DNA of 64,000 nucleotides from CAXNKH01 sp049296795. GTDB taxonomy: Bacteria > Pseudomonadota > Gammaproteobacteria > Burkholderiales > Burkholderiaceae_C. Both the position numbers and the translations under genes were made by a program. The DNA lies in contig JBAQTC010000037.1 of NCBI GenBank assembly GCA_049296795.1, positions 65,168 through 129,167 of the forward strand, given 5' to 3'. The notes under the pieces were generated by a model that searched no databases, was not told where the DNA came from, and saw only the letters and a program-made list of their open reading frames with translations. This document shows, piece after piece, positions 1-9,155 of the stretch; position 1 is the first letter of the stretch, and every line of letters begins with the position of its first letter.

Positions 1-112
1 TTGAGTTTCGAGCAGGCCTGCACGGTCCTGTAATCAACCCGGCGGTTGCAGGCATAGCGAAACTGCCACGCCCTCGCGAGTCTGACACGCAAGAAAATTA
101 AAGGAGTTCAAC

Positions 113-1006
113 ATGGCACAAGTCGAAGCGCAAGAGTTAGCCCAGGCCGTGATTGGCCGTATGGCTGATTGCAAGGAGCCCCGCCTCAAAGAGGTGATGA
201 GTTCTTTGGTCAAGCATGTTCACGCCTTTGTGCAGGACGTCCAGCTCAAACCCGATGAGTGGATGGCAGCCATTGAGTTCCTGACGGCGACTGGGCATAT
301 GTGCGATGCAAAACGCCAAGAGTTCATTTTGCTGTCGGACACGCTGGGTATTTCGATGCTGGTGGTCGCCATTGAGCAGGCTAAGGCTGCTGCTGCATTC
401 AAGCCCGAGGCGGGCGCTGAACGACCGACTGAGGCTACCGTGCTGGGCCCCTTCTTTTGGGAGGGCGCGCCCGAATTGGCTTTGGGTGCCGATATTGGCG
501 CGGGTAATTCCGGCGAACCCGCTTATTACTCGGGCCGCGTGACCGACACCGTTGGCAATCCGATTCCCAATTGCACGCTCGACGTCTGGTCGGGTGACGG
601 CGATGGGTTTTATGATTTGCAAAAAGGCCCGGACGCACCGATGGCGCTGCGGGCCCAATTTCACACTGACGCTGACGGTTACTACCGTTTCTGGTCAATC
701 CGGCCCACTTTTTACCCGGTGCCCGATGATGGCCCGGTGGGCAAGATGTTGCGCAGCATGGGGCGCCACCCGAACCGCCCCGGGCACATGCACACCATGC
801 TCAGGTCCCCGAAGCATGAGACATTGATTACCCATTTATTCGTATCCGACAGCCCGTTCATCGAGTCCGATGTGGTGTTTGGTGTTCGCGACAGCCTGAT
901 TGTTGACTTCGCCAAGCACCCGCCCGGCGTAGCGCCCGATGGTCGAGTGATGGACAAGACTTACCACAGCTGCCATTACGATTTCAAGCTGGTTCCCAAA
1001 GTATGA
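113..1006 (+). CDS. Intradiol ring-cleavage dioxygenase (hydroxyquinol/catechol 1,2-dioxygenase type)
   Basis: This 297-residue protein has the two-part layout of catechol/hydroxyquinol 1,2-dioxygenases: an N-terminal helical dimerisation region (about residues 10-110) and a C-terminal beta-sandwich catalytic domain. The expected Fe(III) ligands can be placed at Tyr167 (GFYD), Tyr201 (TFYPVPDDGPVGKML) and His225/His227 (RPGHMH). The PDDGPVGKML stretch followed by GRHPNRPGHMH looks more like the hydroxyquinol branch than classical CatA. By family it opens an aromatic ring between two vicinal hydroxyls in the cytoplasm. A strong Shine-Dalgarno (AAAGGAG) sits 7 bases before the ATG. It heads an operon with a binding protein and a Liv-type importer, which suggests uptake and cleavage of an aromatic compound. 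The exact substrate cannot be read from sequence. No maleylacetate reductase is seen in the window. Confidence 0.9.
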   Translation: MAQVEAQELAQAVIGRMADCKEPRLKEVMSSLVKHVHAFVQDVQLKPDEWMAAIEFLTATGHMCDAKRQEFILLSDTLGISMLVVAIEQAKAAAAFKPEAGAERPTEATVLGPFFWEGAPELALGADIGAGNSGEPAYYSGRVTDTVGNPIPNCTLDVWSGDGDGFYDLQKGPDAPMALRAQFHTDADGYYRFWSIRPTFYPVPDDGPVGKMLRSMGRHPNRPGHMHTMLRSPKHETLITHLFVSDSPFIESDVVFGVRDSLIVDFAKHPPGVAPDGRVMDKTYHSCHYDFKLVPKV

Positions 1007-1023
1007 AGATGAAGGAGCAAGCG

Positions 1024-2034
1024 GTGACTTCAGCGGGCTCCGTGCAGCGAGTCATCAGTTGGGGTGCTTCCATCAGGCTGGTCGTGATTTGCTTGCTCGC
1101 CTTGTCTGGCCTGAGCACAGTCAGCAGTCTGGCGCAGGACTATCCTTCGCGAGCCATCAAGTTGATTGTCCCTTTTGGTCCGGGTACGACGACCGACTTG
1201 GTTGCGCGGGTCTATGCTGAAGCGCTGAGCAAACCCTTGGGCCAAGCGGTGGTGGTGGAGAACCGCTCTGGTGCTGGGGGCTCCATTGGTTCTGATCTGG
1301 TGGCCAAGTCAGCCGCTGACGGTTACACCATCCTCATGGGGACAGTAGGGACGCACGCGATCAACGCCACCCTGTTCAAAAAGCTAGCTTACGACCCTCT
1401 CAACGATTTTTCGCCCATCGCATTTGCGGGTTACACCCCAACGCTCTTGGTGGTGGCGGCCAATTCGCCTTTTAAGTCTTTAAAGGACTTGCTTGAGCAG
1501 GCTCGCAAACCCGGAGGTGTGAGCTTCGCTTCGGCCGGCAACGGGACATCCGGTCACTTGGCCGGGGAACTGCTCAAAGCCAGGGCTGGCGGTGAGATGG
1601 TCCATGTGCCTTACAAGGATGGGGGCTTAGCCCTGTCGGATGTGATGGGTGGGCAAGTTCAGTTCATGTTCTATCACCCAGCGGCTGTCATGCCGCAGAT
1701 CCGGGCTGGCAAGTTGCGTGCCCTGGGCGTGTCAAGTCTCAAGCGCAGTGCTGCTGCACCCGAGGTGCCTGCTCTGGCCGAGCTAGGCATGGGCGACTTC
1801 GATTTGGTGGCCTGGTTCATGTTGTACGCGCCGACCAGCAAGACTGGGCCGGCATTGGCGCGGCTACGCGATGCCGCCAATCAAGCCTTGACCCAAGCTG
1901 AAGTGTTGAGCAAGTTGACGGCACTGGGTCTGGAATTGCGCAGCATGAAATCCGATGAGCTGCCGGGTTTTGGCCGAAGCGAAATTTTAAAATGGGCTGA
2001 GTTGGTCAAACGCTCTGGCGCTCAGATTGATTGA
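1024..2034 (+). CDS. Bug/TctC-family periplasmic solute-binding protein
   Basis: This is a tripartite tricarboxylate-type (Bug) binding protein, 336 residues from the GTG start. A hydrophobic signal peptide ends near SLAQDYPSRAIKLIVPF, and the mature part has the family hallmarks: PFGPGTTTDLVAR, VVVENRSGAGG, a DGYTILMG segment and FASAGNGTSGHLAGELL. I chose GTG at 1024 because AAGGAG lies 6 bases upstream. The in-frame ATG at 1003 overlaps the stop of the dioxygenase and has no such site. Bug proteins bind carboxylates or aromatic acids. Most betaproteobacterial copies are orphans without TctA/TctB, as here. Its place between the dioxygenase and the Liv importer suggests that it recognises a related substrate. 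Confidence 0.88.
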   Translation: MTSAGSVQRVISWGASIRLVVICLLALSGLSTVSSLAQDYPSRAIKLIVPFGPGTTTDLVARVYAEALSKPLGQAVVVENRSGAGGSIGSDLVAKSAADGYTILMGTVGTHAINATLFKKLAYDPLNDFSPIAFAGYTPTLLVVAANSPFKSLKDLLEQARKPGGVSFASAGNGTSGHLAGELLKARAGGEMVHVPYKDGGLALSDVMGGQVQFMFYHPAAVMPQIRAGKLRALGVSSLKRSAAAPEVPALAELGMGDFDLVAWFMLYAPTSKTGPALARLRDAANQALTQAEVLSKLTALGLELRSMKSDELPGFGRSEILKWAELVKRSGAQID

Positions 2035-2080
2035 GGCTCAAGTTTTAAATACCACCCTAACCCATAACAGGAGACAAGCC

Positions 2081-3280
2081 ATGAAGTATTTCAATCGAGT
2101 TTTATCGGTTCTCGCTCTCGCCGCAGGCGTTTCGAGTGGCTTTACCACAACGGCCTGGGCCCAAGCCCCTGTGCGCATTGGTAGCACCTTGGCCTTGACC
2201 GGACCACTGTCGGCCACGGCCATGACCCACAAACTGGTGGGCGAGATCTATGTCGAGCAACTCAATGCCAAAGGCGGAATCTTGGGACGCAAAGTCGAGT
2301 GGCTGGTGAAAGACGACCAATCCAAACCCGATTTGGCGCGCACTATGTACGAGCAGTTGGTGACTTCGGATAAGGTCGATTTGCTGATGGGGCCCTATGC
2401 CACCGGTGCCATTCTGTCGGCCATGGGGGTGGCTCAGCGCTATAACAAAGTGCTAGTGCATCATACTTTCGGTATCCCCGCGCTGTCCAAATATGACATG
2501 GCATTTCCAGCTTGGTCGCTCGGTGCTAACCCCGGTACCACGGTACCGAACTCGGTGTTTGACCTGTTGGCCACCGCGTCCAAGCCGCCCAAGACCGTGG
2601 CTTTTGTCACCAGCAAGTTTCCATCGATTCATTTCATGAGCCTGGGCGCACGTGAAATAGCTAAGAAGCGCGGCCTGCAGGAAGTGCTGTTCCTTGAGTG
2701 GGATTTTGGTAACCGCGATTTCGGCCCGATTGCCGCTCGCATCAAGGATGCCAAGCCCGACATGATCTGGATTGGCGACATCGCGTTGGAGGGCAATATG
2801 TTGCTCGATGCCATGAAAAAGATTGATTACGTGCCACCGGTTCATTTCCACACCTACCCGGCTCCGGGACCTATGACCAAATCAGCCGATGGTAATCACG
2901 CGCTGTCCCTCACGATTTTCGAAGAGCACGCGCCATTCACCAGCAACCCGATAGCCGCCGCATTTGTCAAAGTGTTCAACGAGCGTGCCGCTAAGGCGGG
3001 ACTGCCCGACACCAGCGTTGAAGTGCAGGCCGCAGCTTCCTACTCGGCTTGGCAGATTTTGGAAGCCGGTATCCGCGGCTCAAATAGTTTTGACGACAAG
3101 GCTATTGCTCAATATTTGCGCGCAAACCGAGTTGACACCATCCAGGGCAAGCTGCGATTTGATGGCCCCGGTAATTATGGTGACGACCTGATGCGGGTCA
3201 AACAGGTGCAAGGTGGAAAGTGGAATGTGATTTGGCCCACGCAGTTCGCAGCGCCTGGCGCCAAGCTCCAATCGCGGTGA
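2081..3280 (+). CDS. Liv-type ABC transporter substrate-binding protein
   Basis: A 399-residue periplasmic type-I binding protein of the branched-chain amino acid/amide (LivJ/LivK) family. A signal peptide ends around TTAWAQA, followed by VRIGSTLALTGPLS, the lobe 1 start typical of this family. Other family features are the VEWLVKDDQSKPDLARTMYEQL segment and the hinge-region DLLMGPYATG. AGGAG lies 7 bases before the ATG at 2081. An in-frame GTG/ATG extension back to 2027 is possible but would bury the signal peptide. It is the first gene of a complete Liv importer. Family members in aromatic-catabolic operons often bind aromatic acids rather than Leu/Ile/Val, and the dioxygenase upstream supports that reading here as inference. 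Confidence 0.9.
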   Translation: MKYFNRVLSVLALAAGVSSGFTTTAWAQAPVRIGSTLALTGPLSATAMTHKLVGEIYVEQLNAKGGILGRKVEWLVKDDQSKPDLARTMYEQLVTSDKVDLLMGPYATGAILSAMGVAQRYNKVLVHHTFGIPALSKYDMAFPAWSLGANPGTTVPNSVFDLLATASKPPKTVAFVTSKFPSIHFMSLGAREIAKKRGLQEVLFLEWDFGNRDFGPIAARIKDAKPDMIWIGDIALEGNMLLDAMKKIDYVPPVHFHTYPAPGPMTKSADGNHALSLTIFEEHAPFTSNPIAAAFVKVFNERAAKAGLPDTSVEVQAAASYSAWQILEAGIRGSNSFDDKAIAQYLRANRVDTIQGKLRFDGPGNYGDDLMRVKQVQGGKWNVIWPTQFAAPGAKLQSR

Positions 3281-4134
3281 GTTTTCCCAGCTTTAACCTG
3301 CTGGCCCAGTCCATCCTGTCGGGTATTTTTATTGGTGCTCTGTACGGACTGATTGGACTGGGGTTGGGCTTGACTTGGGGTTTGTTGCGCCAAATCAACT
3401 TGGCCCATTTTGGTTTGGTTTTTGTGGCGGCCTACATGAGTTACCACATGGCTGGCGTGTGGGGGGTTGATCCTCTACTTGCGTTGCTGATTTTGCCGCC
3501 CCTGTTTTTTATTTTTGGCGCGGCCATGCAGTGGGTACTGTCACGCTTTGAAATCTCAGCTTTCAACTCGCTGCTGGTGACTTTTGGTATTACCGTGATG
3601 ATGGAAAGCGCGATCCAAGCGATCTGGACAGCAGATTTTCGCCGCATGGAGACCCACTACAACGATCTGAAATTTACCATCGGCGCGCTTTACCTACCCG
3701 TGCCAGAGTTACTGACGCTGTTGCTGGCGGTCTTCATTTCGGGAATGATCTGGGCCGCCATGCGGTTTACAGATTTGGGCAAAGCCTTGCGGGCCATGGC
3801 CGAGGACGGGCCGATTGCGGCGGCTTTTGGGATCAACCAAAAAGGCCTGTCCTTGATTCTGGCGGGACTCTGTGCCGCACTGGCAGCAGTGGCTGGCATC
3901 TGCTTGGCTTTGACATTCACCCTGACACCATCGCAAATTTTTGCCTGGGTCGGTGTTGTGTTCGCCGCCGTCATGCTCGGTGGCCTGGGAAGCGCGCTCG
4001 GCCCCTTGGTGGCCGGCATCATCATCGGGGTAAGTGAGGCCATCACCATGGCGGTGGCCGCCCCGTCCTGGGCCCCGATTGTTTCATTCTCCCTGCTGAT
4101 CGTGATGCTCTTGTTTCGTCCCGGAAAAATATGA
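3277..4134 (+). CDS. Liv-type ABC transporter permease (LivH-like)
   Basis: An inner-membrane permease of 285 residues with about eight hydrophobic segments and the LivH signature region GALYGLIGLGLGLTWGLLRQINLAHF near the N-terminus. The C-terminal part AWVGVVFAAVMLGGLGSALGPLVAGIIIG is also typical. I took the GTG at 3277, which overlaps the TGA of the binding-protein gene (GTGA) and implies translational coupling. The alternative ATG at 3220 would overlap the upstream gene by 60 bases. It forms the transmembrane channel together with the LivM part of the next gene. Confidence 0.9.
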   Translation: MSFPSFNLLAQSILSGIFIGALYGLIGLGLGLTWGLLRQINLAHFGLVFVAAYMSYHMAGVWGVDPLLALLILPPLFFIFGAAMQWVLSRFEISAFNSLLVTFGITVMMESAIQAIWTADFRRMETHYNDLKFTIGALYLPVPELLTLLLAVFISGMIWAAMRFTDLGKALRAMAEDGPIAAAFGINQKGLSLILAGLCAALAAVAGICLALTFTLTPSQIFAWVGVVFAAVMLGGLGSALGPLVAGIIIGVSEAITMAVAAPSWAPIVSFSLLIVMLLFRPGKI

Positions 4135-5885
4135 CGATTGACAAAACCAGCAGCGTCATTCTGGCCGCGGGGGTTCTCTTAGCCAGCGTGCCTTGGCTTG
4201 GTTTGCCTGCTTTTTATGAATCTTTTCTTTATCTGATCTGCCACTGGATGATCTTGGCACTCTCCTGGAACATCTTGTCAGGTTTTTCGGGCTACTTTTC
4301 ATTTGGTCATGGTGCTTTTTTTGGCATTGGGATGTACACCACGGCTGGCCTAGCCGGCAAGCTGGACTGGCCATTTCTCTGGACACTGCCGGCGGCGGCC
4401 GCCGCCGCCGCTTTGTTCGGGGTGGCCCTGGGTGCAGTGGTGTTTCGAGTGCGGTCGGTACGTGGTGAATTGTTTGCGCTGTTGACCTTGGCTGTCACAT
4501 TTGTGGTCGGTACCATTGTGCTCAACACCCGGATTGATGGCGGGCCCGGAATTTTTCTCAATGCAGTCGAAATTCCCAAATTCGGACCTAGCGCATCTTC
4601 CTCACTTTATTTGATGGTTCTGATCGGCGCAGTTGCCACACTGTTGATCTCTTATCAGATCCAGGTCTCCCGTCTTGGACTTGGTTTATTCGCGATTCAT
4701 GACGATGAAGATGTGGCTGAAGTGATGGGGATACCCACTTTTCGCTACAAGCTGCTGGCATTCGGAATTTCCTGCGCGCTGGCCGGATTGGCTGGCGGTA
4801 TCCATGCGCTGTTTGTTTCCTACGTTACAGCAGGCGAAACTTTTACCATCGTGGTGCCACTGACGGTGGTGCTGATGAGCGTGCTGGGCGGCACTCGCCA
4901 TTGGGCCGGCCCCGCCGTGGGTGCCATTTTTATCACCTGTTTGTTGTATTTCTTTACCGCAGGTAACAACCCCATCGTGGGCAAAGCGGCCGTGGGCCTG
5001 ATTTTGGTGCTGGTGATTTTGTTTATGCCTACGGGCGTCCTGGGTTATTTCCTCAAACGCAGGGCGCACCAACGCGCCATGCCTACGCCACCTCAAGCTG
5101 ACTTGACAGAGGCCAGCCCGGTGCGGGGGGGCGACCGTTTGCCAAGCGCTTCGAGCGGAAAGATATTGCTTGAAGTGAGAAACCTCTCTAAGGCGTTCAA
5201 GGGTGTGCAAGCGCTCGATTCGGTGAGCCTGCAAGTCCATCAAGGAGAAATCCTCGGACTGTTGGGACCCAATGGTTCGGGAAAATCGACTTTCATCAAT
5301 GTGGTGAGCGGGCACTTTCCCAGCAGCGGTGGGCAGATCATGTTTGAAGACCAGGACCTTACGGGCTTGGCGGCACACCGTATAGCCCGCAGCGGTATCG
5401 CCAGGACCTATCAAATTCCACGACCATTTGCGCACCTCAGCGTATTGCAAAACGTTTCCCTGGTGGCCATGTTTGGTGGCGCAGCCCTCAATCAACAGCA
5501 GGCCACGCTTGAGGCTTGGAAGTGGCTGGAGTTCACAGGATTGGAGGACAAGGCGGGCGCTTTGCCCGACGAGCTGAATCTGCACCAGCGCAAGTTCTTG
5601 GAACTCGCCCGAGCCCTGGCCGCGCGCCCGCGCCTGGTGTTGCTCGACGAAGTACTTTCTGGACTGACACCGGGCGAAATCAATGAAGCCATTGCGCTGA
5701 TTCGAAAAATCAGAGAGCGTGGCGCCACCATTGTGTTTGTCGAGCATGTGATGCATGCGGTGATGGCCCTGGCCGATCGGGTGGCGGTGCTGAATTACGG
5801 AAAATTGATTGCGGTGGGACCACCCCAGGAAGTCATGAAAAACAGTGAAGTGATGACAGCCTACCTGGGGACGGCCCATGCTTGA
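4131..5885 (+). CDS. Fused Liv-type permease and ATP-binding protein (LivM-LivG)
   Basis: A 584-residue fusion. Residues ~1-305 form a LivM-type permease with multiple hydrophobic segments and the LSGFSGYFSFGHGAFFGIGMY signature split across the first helices. A short hydrophilic linker (~306-340) follows. Residues ~345-584 form a LivG-type ATPase with Walker A GPNGSGKST (near residue 378), an ELARALAARPRLVLLDEVLSGL segment covering the signature/Walker B region, and an EHVMHAVMALADRV switch-histidine segment. The ABC signature before Walker B is degenerate (LNLHQRKFLELARAL), as in other LivG proteins. The ATG overlaps the TGA of the previous permease gene. Fusing channel and motor fixes their stoichiometry. 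The C-terminal ATPase pairs with the LivF encoded next. Confidence 0.92.
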   Translation: MTIDKTSSVILAAGVLLASVPWLGLPAFYESFLYLICHWMILALSWNILSGFSGYFSFGHGAFFGIGMYTTAGLAGKLDWPFLWTLPAAAAAAALFGVALGAVVFRVRSVRGELFALLTLAVTFVVGTIVLNTRIDGGPGIFLNAVEIPKFGPSASSSLYLMVLIGAVATLLISYQIQVSRLGLGLFAIHDDEDVAEVMGIPTFRYKLLAFGISCALAGLAGGIHALFVSYVTAGETFTIVVPLTVVLMSVLGGTRHWAGPAVGAIFITCLLYFFTAGNNPIVGKAAVGLILVLVILFMPTGVLGYFLKRRAHQRAMPTPPQADLTEASPVRGGDRLPSASSGKILLEVRNLSKAFKGVQALDSVSLQVHQGEILGLLGPNGSGKSTFINVVSGHFPSSGGQIMFEDQDLTGLAAHRIARSGIARTYQIPRPFAHLSVLQNVSLVAMFGGAALNQQQATLEAWKWLEFTGLEDKAGALPDELNLHQRKFLELARALAARPRLVLLDEVLSGLTPGEINEAIALIRKIRERGATIVFVEHVMHAVMALADRVAVLNYGKLIAVGPPQEVMKNSEVMTAYLGTAHA

Positions 5886-6582
5886 AGTCAGAAACATTCA
5901 TGTCAACTATGGTGCGGCCCCTGCGCTTTTGGGTGTTAGTTTAGAAGTGGGAACAGGCGAACTGGTGTGTGTGGTGGGTCCCAACGGCGCAGGGAAAACC
6001 ACGCTGATCAACGCGATTGCCGGTTTGCATTGCGCGAGCGCAGGTAGCCTGCATTTCAATGGTACAGACATCACCCAGCTTGCTAGCCATCGTTTCTGTG
6101 AATCAGGCATCGCCATCGTGCCTGAAGGTCGGCGTTTATTCAGCCAAATGAGCGTGTTGGATAACTTGGAACTGGGCAGTTTTATTGCCAAGGCCAAGTT
6201 GCAGCGTAAAGAGACCCTGAGGCGGGTGCTTGCGTTGTTTCCGGTTCTCAAGACTAAATTGCACAACCCTGCGGGCTCCCTGTCGGGGGGGCAGCAACAA
6301 ATGGTGGCGATTGGTCGTGCCCTGATGGCTCGGCCCAATCTGTTGTTGCTCGACGAGCCTTCCCTGGGCTTGGCGCCGGCTATTGTGCTGGATATGTTCC
6401 GGGTCATTCGGGAAATCAACCAAGAAGGAACTTCAGTGCTGCTGGTTGAGCAAAATGTGGCGATGGCCATGGCCTTGGCCAACCGAGCCTATGTGATGGA
6501 AGAAGGGCGCATGGTGGCCCAAGGTCTGGCCAGCGAATTGCTGACGCGGCCCGAAATCCGACAAGCCTATCTCGGCCTATGA
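5878..6582 (+). CDS. Liv-type ABC transporter ATP-binding protein (LivF-like)
   Basis: A 234-residue cytoplasmic ABC ATPase. It shows Walker A GPNGAGKTT, the ABC signature LSGGQQQMVAIGRAL, Walker B LLLLDEPSLGLAP and a VEQNV H-loop-region motif of LivF type. EGRRLF after the Q-loop is characteristic of LivF. The start overlaps the end of the LivM-LivG fusion by 8 bases, so this is the last core component of a single polycistronic importer. It should heterodimerise with the LivG domain of the fusion protein. Confidence 0.92.
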   Translation: MLEVRNIHVNYGAAPALLGVSLEVGTGELVCVVGPNGAGKTTLINAIAGLHCASAGSLHFNGTDITQLASHRFCESGIAIVPEGRRLFSQMSVLDNLELGSFIAKAKLQRKETLRRVLALFPVLKTKLHNPAGSLSGGQQQMVAIGRALMARPNLLLLDEPSLGLAPAIVLDMFRVIREINQEGTSVLLVEQNVAMAMALANRAYVMEEGRMVAQGLASELLTRPEIRQAYLGL

Positions 6583-7334
6583 ACTTTACGATCATCACCG
6601 ATCCGTTTTTTTACGCGGTCGCGGTACCGGCGGTGTTGCTGATGGGAATTAGCAAAAGTGGCTTCGGTGCCGGCTTTGGTTCGATGGCCGTGCCTTTGTT
6701 GGCGCTGGCTGTGACCGTTCCGCAGGCCGCAGCGATTCTGATGCCGGTGTTGCTGTTGGTTGATCTGATGGGTTTGGCGGTGTTTCGAAAGCAGTTTGAC
6801 CGCGCGTTGCTCAAATTCTTGTTGCCCTATGGCCTGCTAGGCACCTTGATTGGCGCGCTGTCCTTCAAGTTTCTGGACTCGCACATCGTCGCCGGCATCG
6901 TGGGCTTTTGTACCCTGTTGTTTCTGGCACAGCGACTGGTTTTCCCTCCCCGCGCCGACAGCTATAACCCACCACGTTGGCTCGGCATGGTATTGACGAC
7001 CACTTCGGGCTTTACCAGTTTTGTGGCTCATGCCGGCGCTCCCCCGCTGAGTGCTTATGTGATTCCGATGCGTTTGGCGCCGGTTACTTTTGCCGCCAGC
7101 ATGTCGATCTATTTTTTCTCGATCAATCTGGCGAAATGGGTGCCCTATGCCTGGCTGGGTTTGTTTGCTGGTCCCACGCTGTGGACTTCATTGGTGTTAT
7201 TGCCCATAGCGCCATTTGGGGTTTGGCTTGGCTTGCGCCTGACCAAGCGCATGAGCCCGGCACTGTTCTATCGGCTGGTCTATCTGGGAATGTTCGTCAC
7301 CGGCTCCAAGCTGCTGTGGGATGCGCTGGGCTGA
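6579..7334 (+). CDS. Sulfite exporter TauE/SafE family membrane protein
   Basis: A 251-residue polytopic inner-membrane protein with about seven to eight hydrophobic segments. The N-terminal GISKSGFGAGFGSMAVPLLAL motif and the repeated C-terminal half (GMVLTTTSGFTSFVAHAGAPP) are the two diagnostic motifs of the TauE/SafE (DUF81) family. The ATG overlaps the stop of the livF-like gene (ATGA), so it is cotranscribed with the importer. Members export sulfite, sulfoacetate or other small organic anions, or are of unknown function. In this operon it may export a by-product of, or help transport, the substrate of the dioxygenase. That role is inference. Confidence 0.85.
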   Translation: MNFTIITDPFFYAVAVPAVLLMGISKSGFGAGFGSMAVPLLALAVTVPQAAAILMPVLLLVDLMGLAVFRKQFDRALLKFLLPYGLLGTLIGALSFKFLDSHIVAGIVGFCTLLFLAQRLVFPPRADSYNPPRWLGMVLTTTSGFTSFVAHAGAPPLSAYVIPMRLAPVTFAASMSIYFFSINLAKWVPYAWLGLFAGPTLWTSLVLLPIAPFGVWLGLRLTKRMSPALFYRLVYLGMFVTGSKLLWDALG

Positions 7335-7337
7335 GGC

Positions 7338-8210
7338 TTAATTCACGTTTTCCAGAACATAGTTGGCCATCTGTTCTCGGGTGCAGATCCAGACGTCGGG
7401 CGTGGCTTTGACGGTGGCCATGATCTCGTCGTAAACCCAGGCGCCAGAAGCGCGCCCCATGACGTGGGTATGGGCCGTCACATCGAGCATCAGCGGGACT
7501 TGTTCACGCTCACGCATGGCCGCAAAAGTGTCTTGAAAAGTTTCCAGCATGTGGCGTGGTCCTTGGCCGTAGCGCACCAAGGTTGGCAGGTCGTTGACGT
7601 CCATGGTCAAAGGAATCCCGACGATACGCTTGCCCCCAAAATCCATCACATAGGGACGGTCATCGTCATTGACATCGCCATGGTGGCTGTAGCCAGCTTC
7701 GGCCAGTAAACGCGAGCTGATGGCGCTGCCGGTGCCGCGCGGGCTGATCCAGCCGGTGGGCGTGACGCCGGTCGTTGCCTGCAGCAGCGTGTGATTGCGC
7801 TGCAGGTTGGCACGTTCGGCAGCTTCGTCAAAATAGACCGGGATCACATCCATGCCCCAAGAGTGGTTCACAATTTCGTGACCCAACTCGGCAATCCGCT
7901 TGACCGTGGCGGGATCACGCTCGCAGATCACACCATTGACCATAACGCTGGTTTTCACGCCATATTTTTCGGCAATAGCAAGCAATCGGTGGATGCCGCG
8001 CACCAAGCCAAAGCTGGCCCAAGAATGCGCATTGCTGTCGAAAAACCCGGGCTTCAATACATTGCCCATGGGGCCGATGCCAGGAGCTTGGCCATCCGAC
8101 CAAGCTTCATAAGCAATGTTGAAAATGACGGCGACCCGTTTGCCACCGGGCCAGCGGAAATCGTCGCCCAGGCGGGTGATGGCAGCTTGCATCGCGCCGT
8201 GCCCGCTCAA
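7338..8210 (-). CDS. Polysaccharide deacetylase family protein (PuuE/allantoinase-like)
   Basis: A 290-residue NodB-like carbohydrate-esterase-4 fold protein. Visible features are the strand VAVIFNIAYEAWSDG, the segment GVKTSVMVNG, EIVNHSWGMD carrying the metal-type His, and the late HTHVMGR motif. The usual catalytic first Asp of NodB (TFDD) is replaced by NIAYEAW, as in PuuE/cytosolic hydrolase-like members that act on C-N bonds of small molecules. The TTG start at 8210 overlaps the stop of the upstream FAH-family gene. An ATG at 8192 is an equally possible start. No signal peptide is evident, so it is probably cytoplasmic. It is convergent with the dioxygenase/Liv operon (3-base gap) and likely part of the same degradative island. 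Confidence 0.85.
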   Translation of the reverse strand: MSGHGAMQAAITRLGDDFRWPGGKRVAVIFNIAYEAWSDGQAPGIGPMGNVLKPGFFDSNAHSWASFGLVRGIHRLLAIAEKYGVKTSVMVNGVICERDPATVKRIAELGHEIVNHSWGMDVIPVYFDEAAERANLQRNHTLLQATTGVTPTGWISPRGTGSAISSRLLAEAGYSHHGDVNDDDRPYVMDFGGKRIVGIPLTMDVNDLPTLVRYGQGPRHMLETFQDTFAAMREREQVPLMLDVTAHTHVMGRASGAWVYDEIMATVKATPDVWICTREQMANYVLENVN

Positions 8211-9082
8211 ACCTCGTCGGCGATGGTGTTGCCCAGGATGCCCATACCTTCGATTTCGATTTCGATACGGTCGCCGGGCTGCATCCAGACTGGGGGAGTG
8301 CGGGCATAACCAACACCGGCCGGCGTGCCCATGATGATCACGTCACCAGGTTCCAGCGTCATGGCTTCAGTGATCAGGCACAGAGTTTCAGCTACCGGAA
8401 ACAACATATTGGCCGTATTGCTGCTTTGCATGACTTTGCCGTTGAGACGCGACTCGATTTTCAGGCCCACAGCGCCCGCTGGCAGATCGGCGGCAGGGAC
8501 AAACCAGGGGCCGAAAGCGCCTGTGCCATCAAAATTTTTGCCTATGGTCCACTGGTTGGTTTTTCTTTGGTAATCGCGCAGTGAGCCGTCATTGAAGCAA
8601 GCGTAGCCAGCCACTGCGTCCAGGGCATTGTCAGCCGTGAGGTGACGACAGGTCTGACCAATGATCACAGCCACTTCAGCTTCAAAGTCGAGCTTGGTTG
8701 AAGCTTTGGGGCGAATCAATGGCGCGTCGTGAGCGATCAACGAGCTGGCGCCGCGCATGAAAAAACTGGGATATTCAGGGCGGGCATGACCACCTTCAGC
8801 AGCGTGATCAGCGTAGTTCAGTCCAAGGCAGACAATTTTCGAGGGACGCATGATGGGTGGTAGCAAGCGCACGGCGCTTAAGGCCAGTCCGCTGCCTTCA
8901 GGCGCAGCGGCTGCAATCGCTGTGGCTTGTTTCAGGCCTGCGTTGTTGTCGGCAAACAGGGCGCTGAGTTCGCGTGGCAGGGTGGGCGCTGCGTCGGTCA
9001 AGTCGATGACGTGCTGGCCGCGTACCACGCCCAGACGAGGAGAGGCATCACCGGCTTTGAGGAATTGAATGAAATTGGACAT
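8207..9082 (-). CDS. Fumarylacetoacetate hydrolase family protein
   Basis: A 291-residue FAH/HpcE-family enzyme. The metal-binding core is visible as KLDFEAEVAVIIG (the conserved E-x-E type ligands), preceded by IVCLGLNYADHAAEGG and followed by the GYACFNDGSLRDYQRK and WTIGKNFDGTGAFGPW motifs. The C-terminal MTLEPGDVIIMGTPAGVGYARTPP is the family's late signature. Enzymes of this family hydrolyse or decarboxylate acylpyruvate-type products of ring cleavage using Mg2+ or Mn2+. The gene overlaps by 4 bases with the following deacetylase-like gene, which implies an operon. The neighbouring dioxygenase suggests that it works further down the same aromatic pathway. Confidence 0.9.
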   Translation of the reverse strand: MSNFIQFLKAGDASPRLGVVRGQHVIDLTDAAPTLPRELSALFADNNAGLKQATAIAAAAPEGSGLALSAVRLLPPIMRPSKIVCLGLNYADHAAEGGHARPEYPSFFMRGASSLIAHDAPLIRPKASTKLDFEAEVAVIIGQTCRHLTADNALDAVAGYACFNDGSLRDYQRKTNQWTIGKNFDGTGAFGPWFVPAADLPAGAVGLKIESRLNGKVMQSSNTANMLFPVAETLCLITEAMTLEPGDVIIMGTPAGVGYARTPPVWMQPGDRIEIEIEGMGILGNTIADEV

Positions 9083-9155
9083 GAAGAATGTTTGTGTAGA
9101 GTCGGTTTAGAGGGGGGAACGGGGAACATTATGGCTTAGGGATTACAGTGTCGGT

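Noticed and set aside
1..112. Possible 3' end of an upstream gene at the left edge
   Set aside because: Two frames are open from the edge to stops near 33 and 101, but neither remnant is recognisable, so no partial gene is called.
4389..4410. GGC/GCC-rich palindromic run in livM
   Set aside because: Encodes an alanine-rich membrane helix; simple codon effect.
4686..5897. 403-residue antisense frame across the LivM-LivG gene
   Set aside because: Low-complexity, His/Arg-rich shadow in a well-supported coding region.
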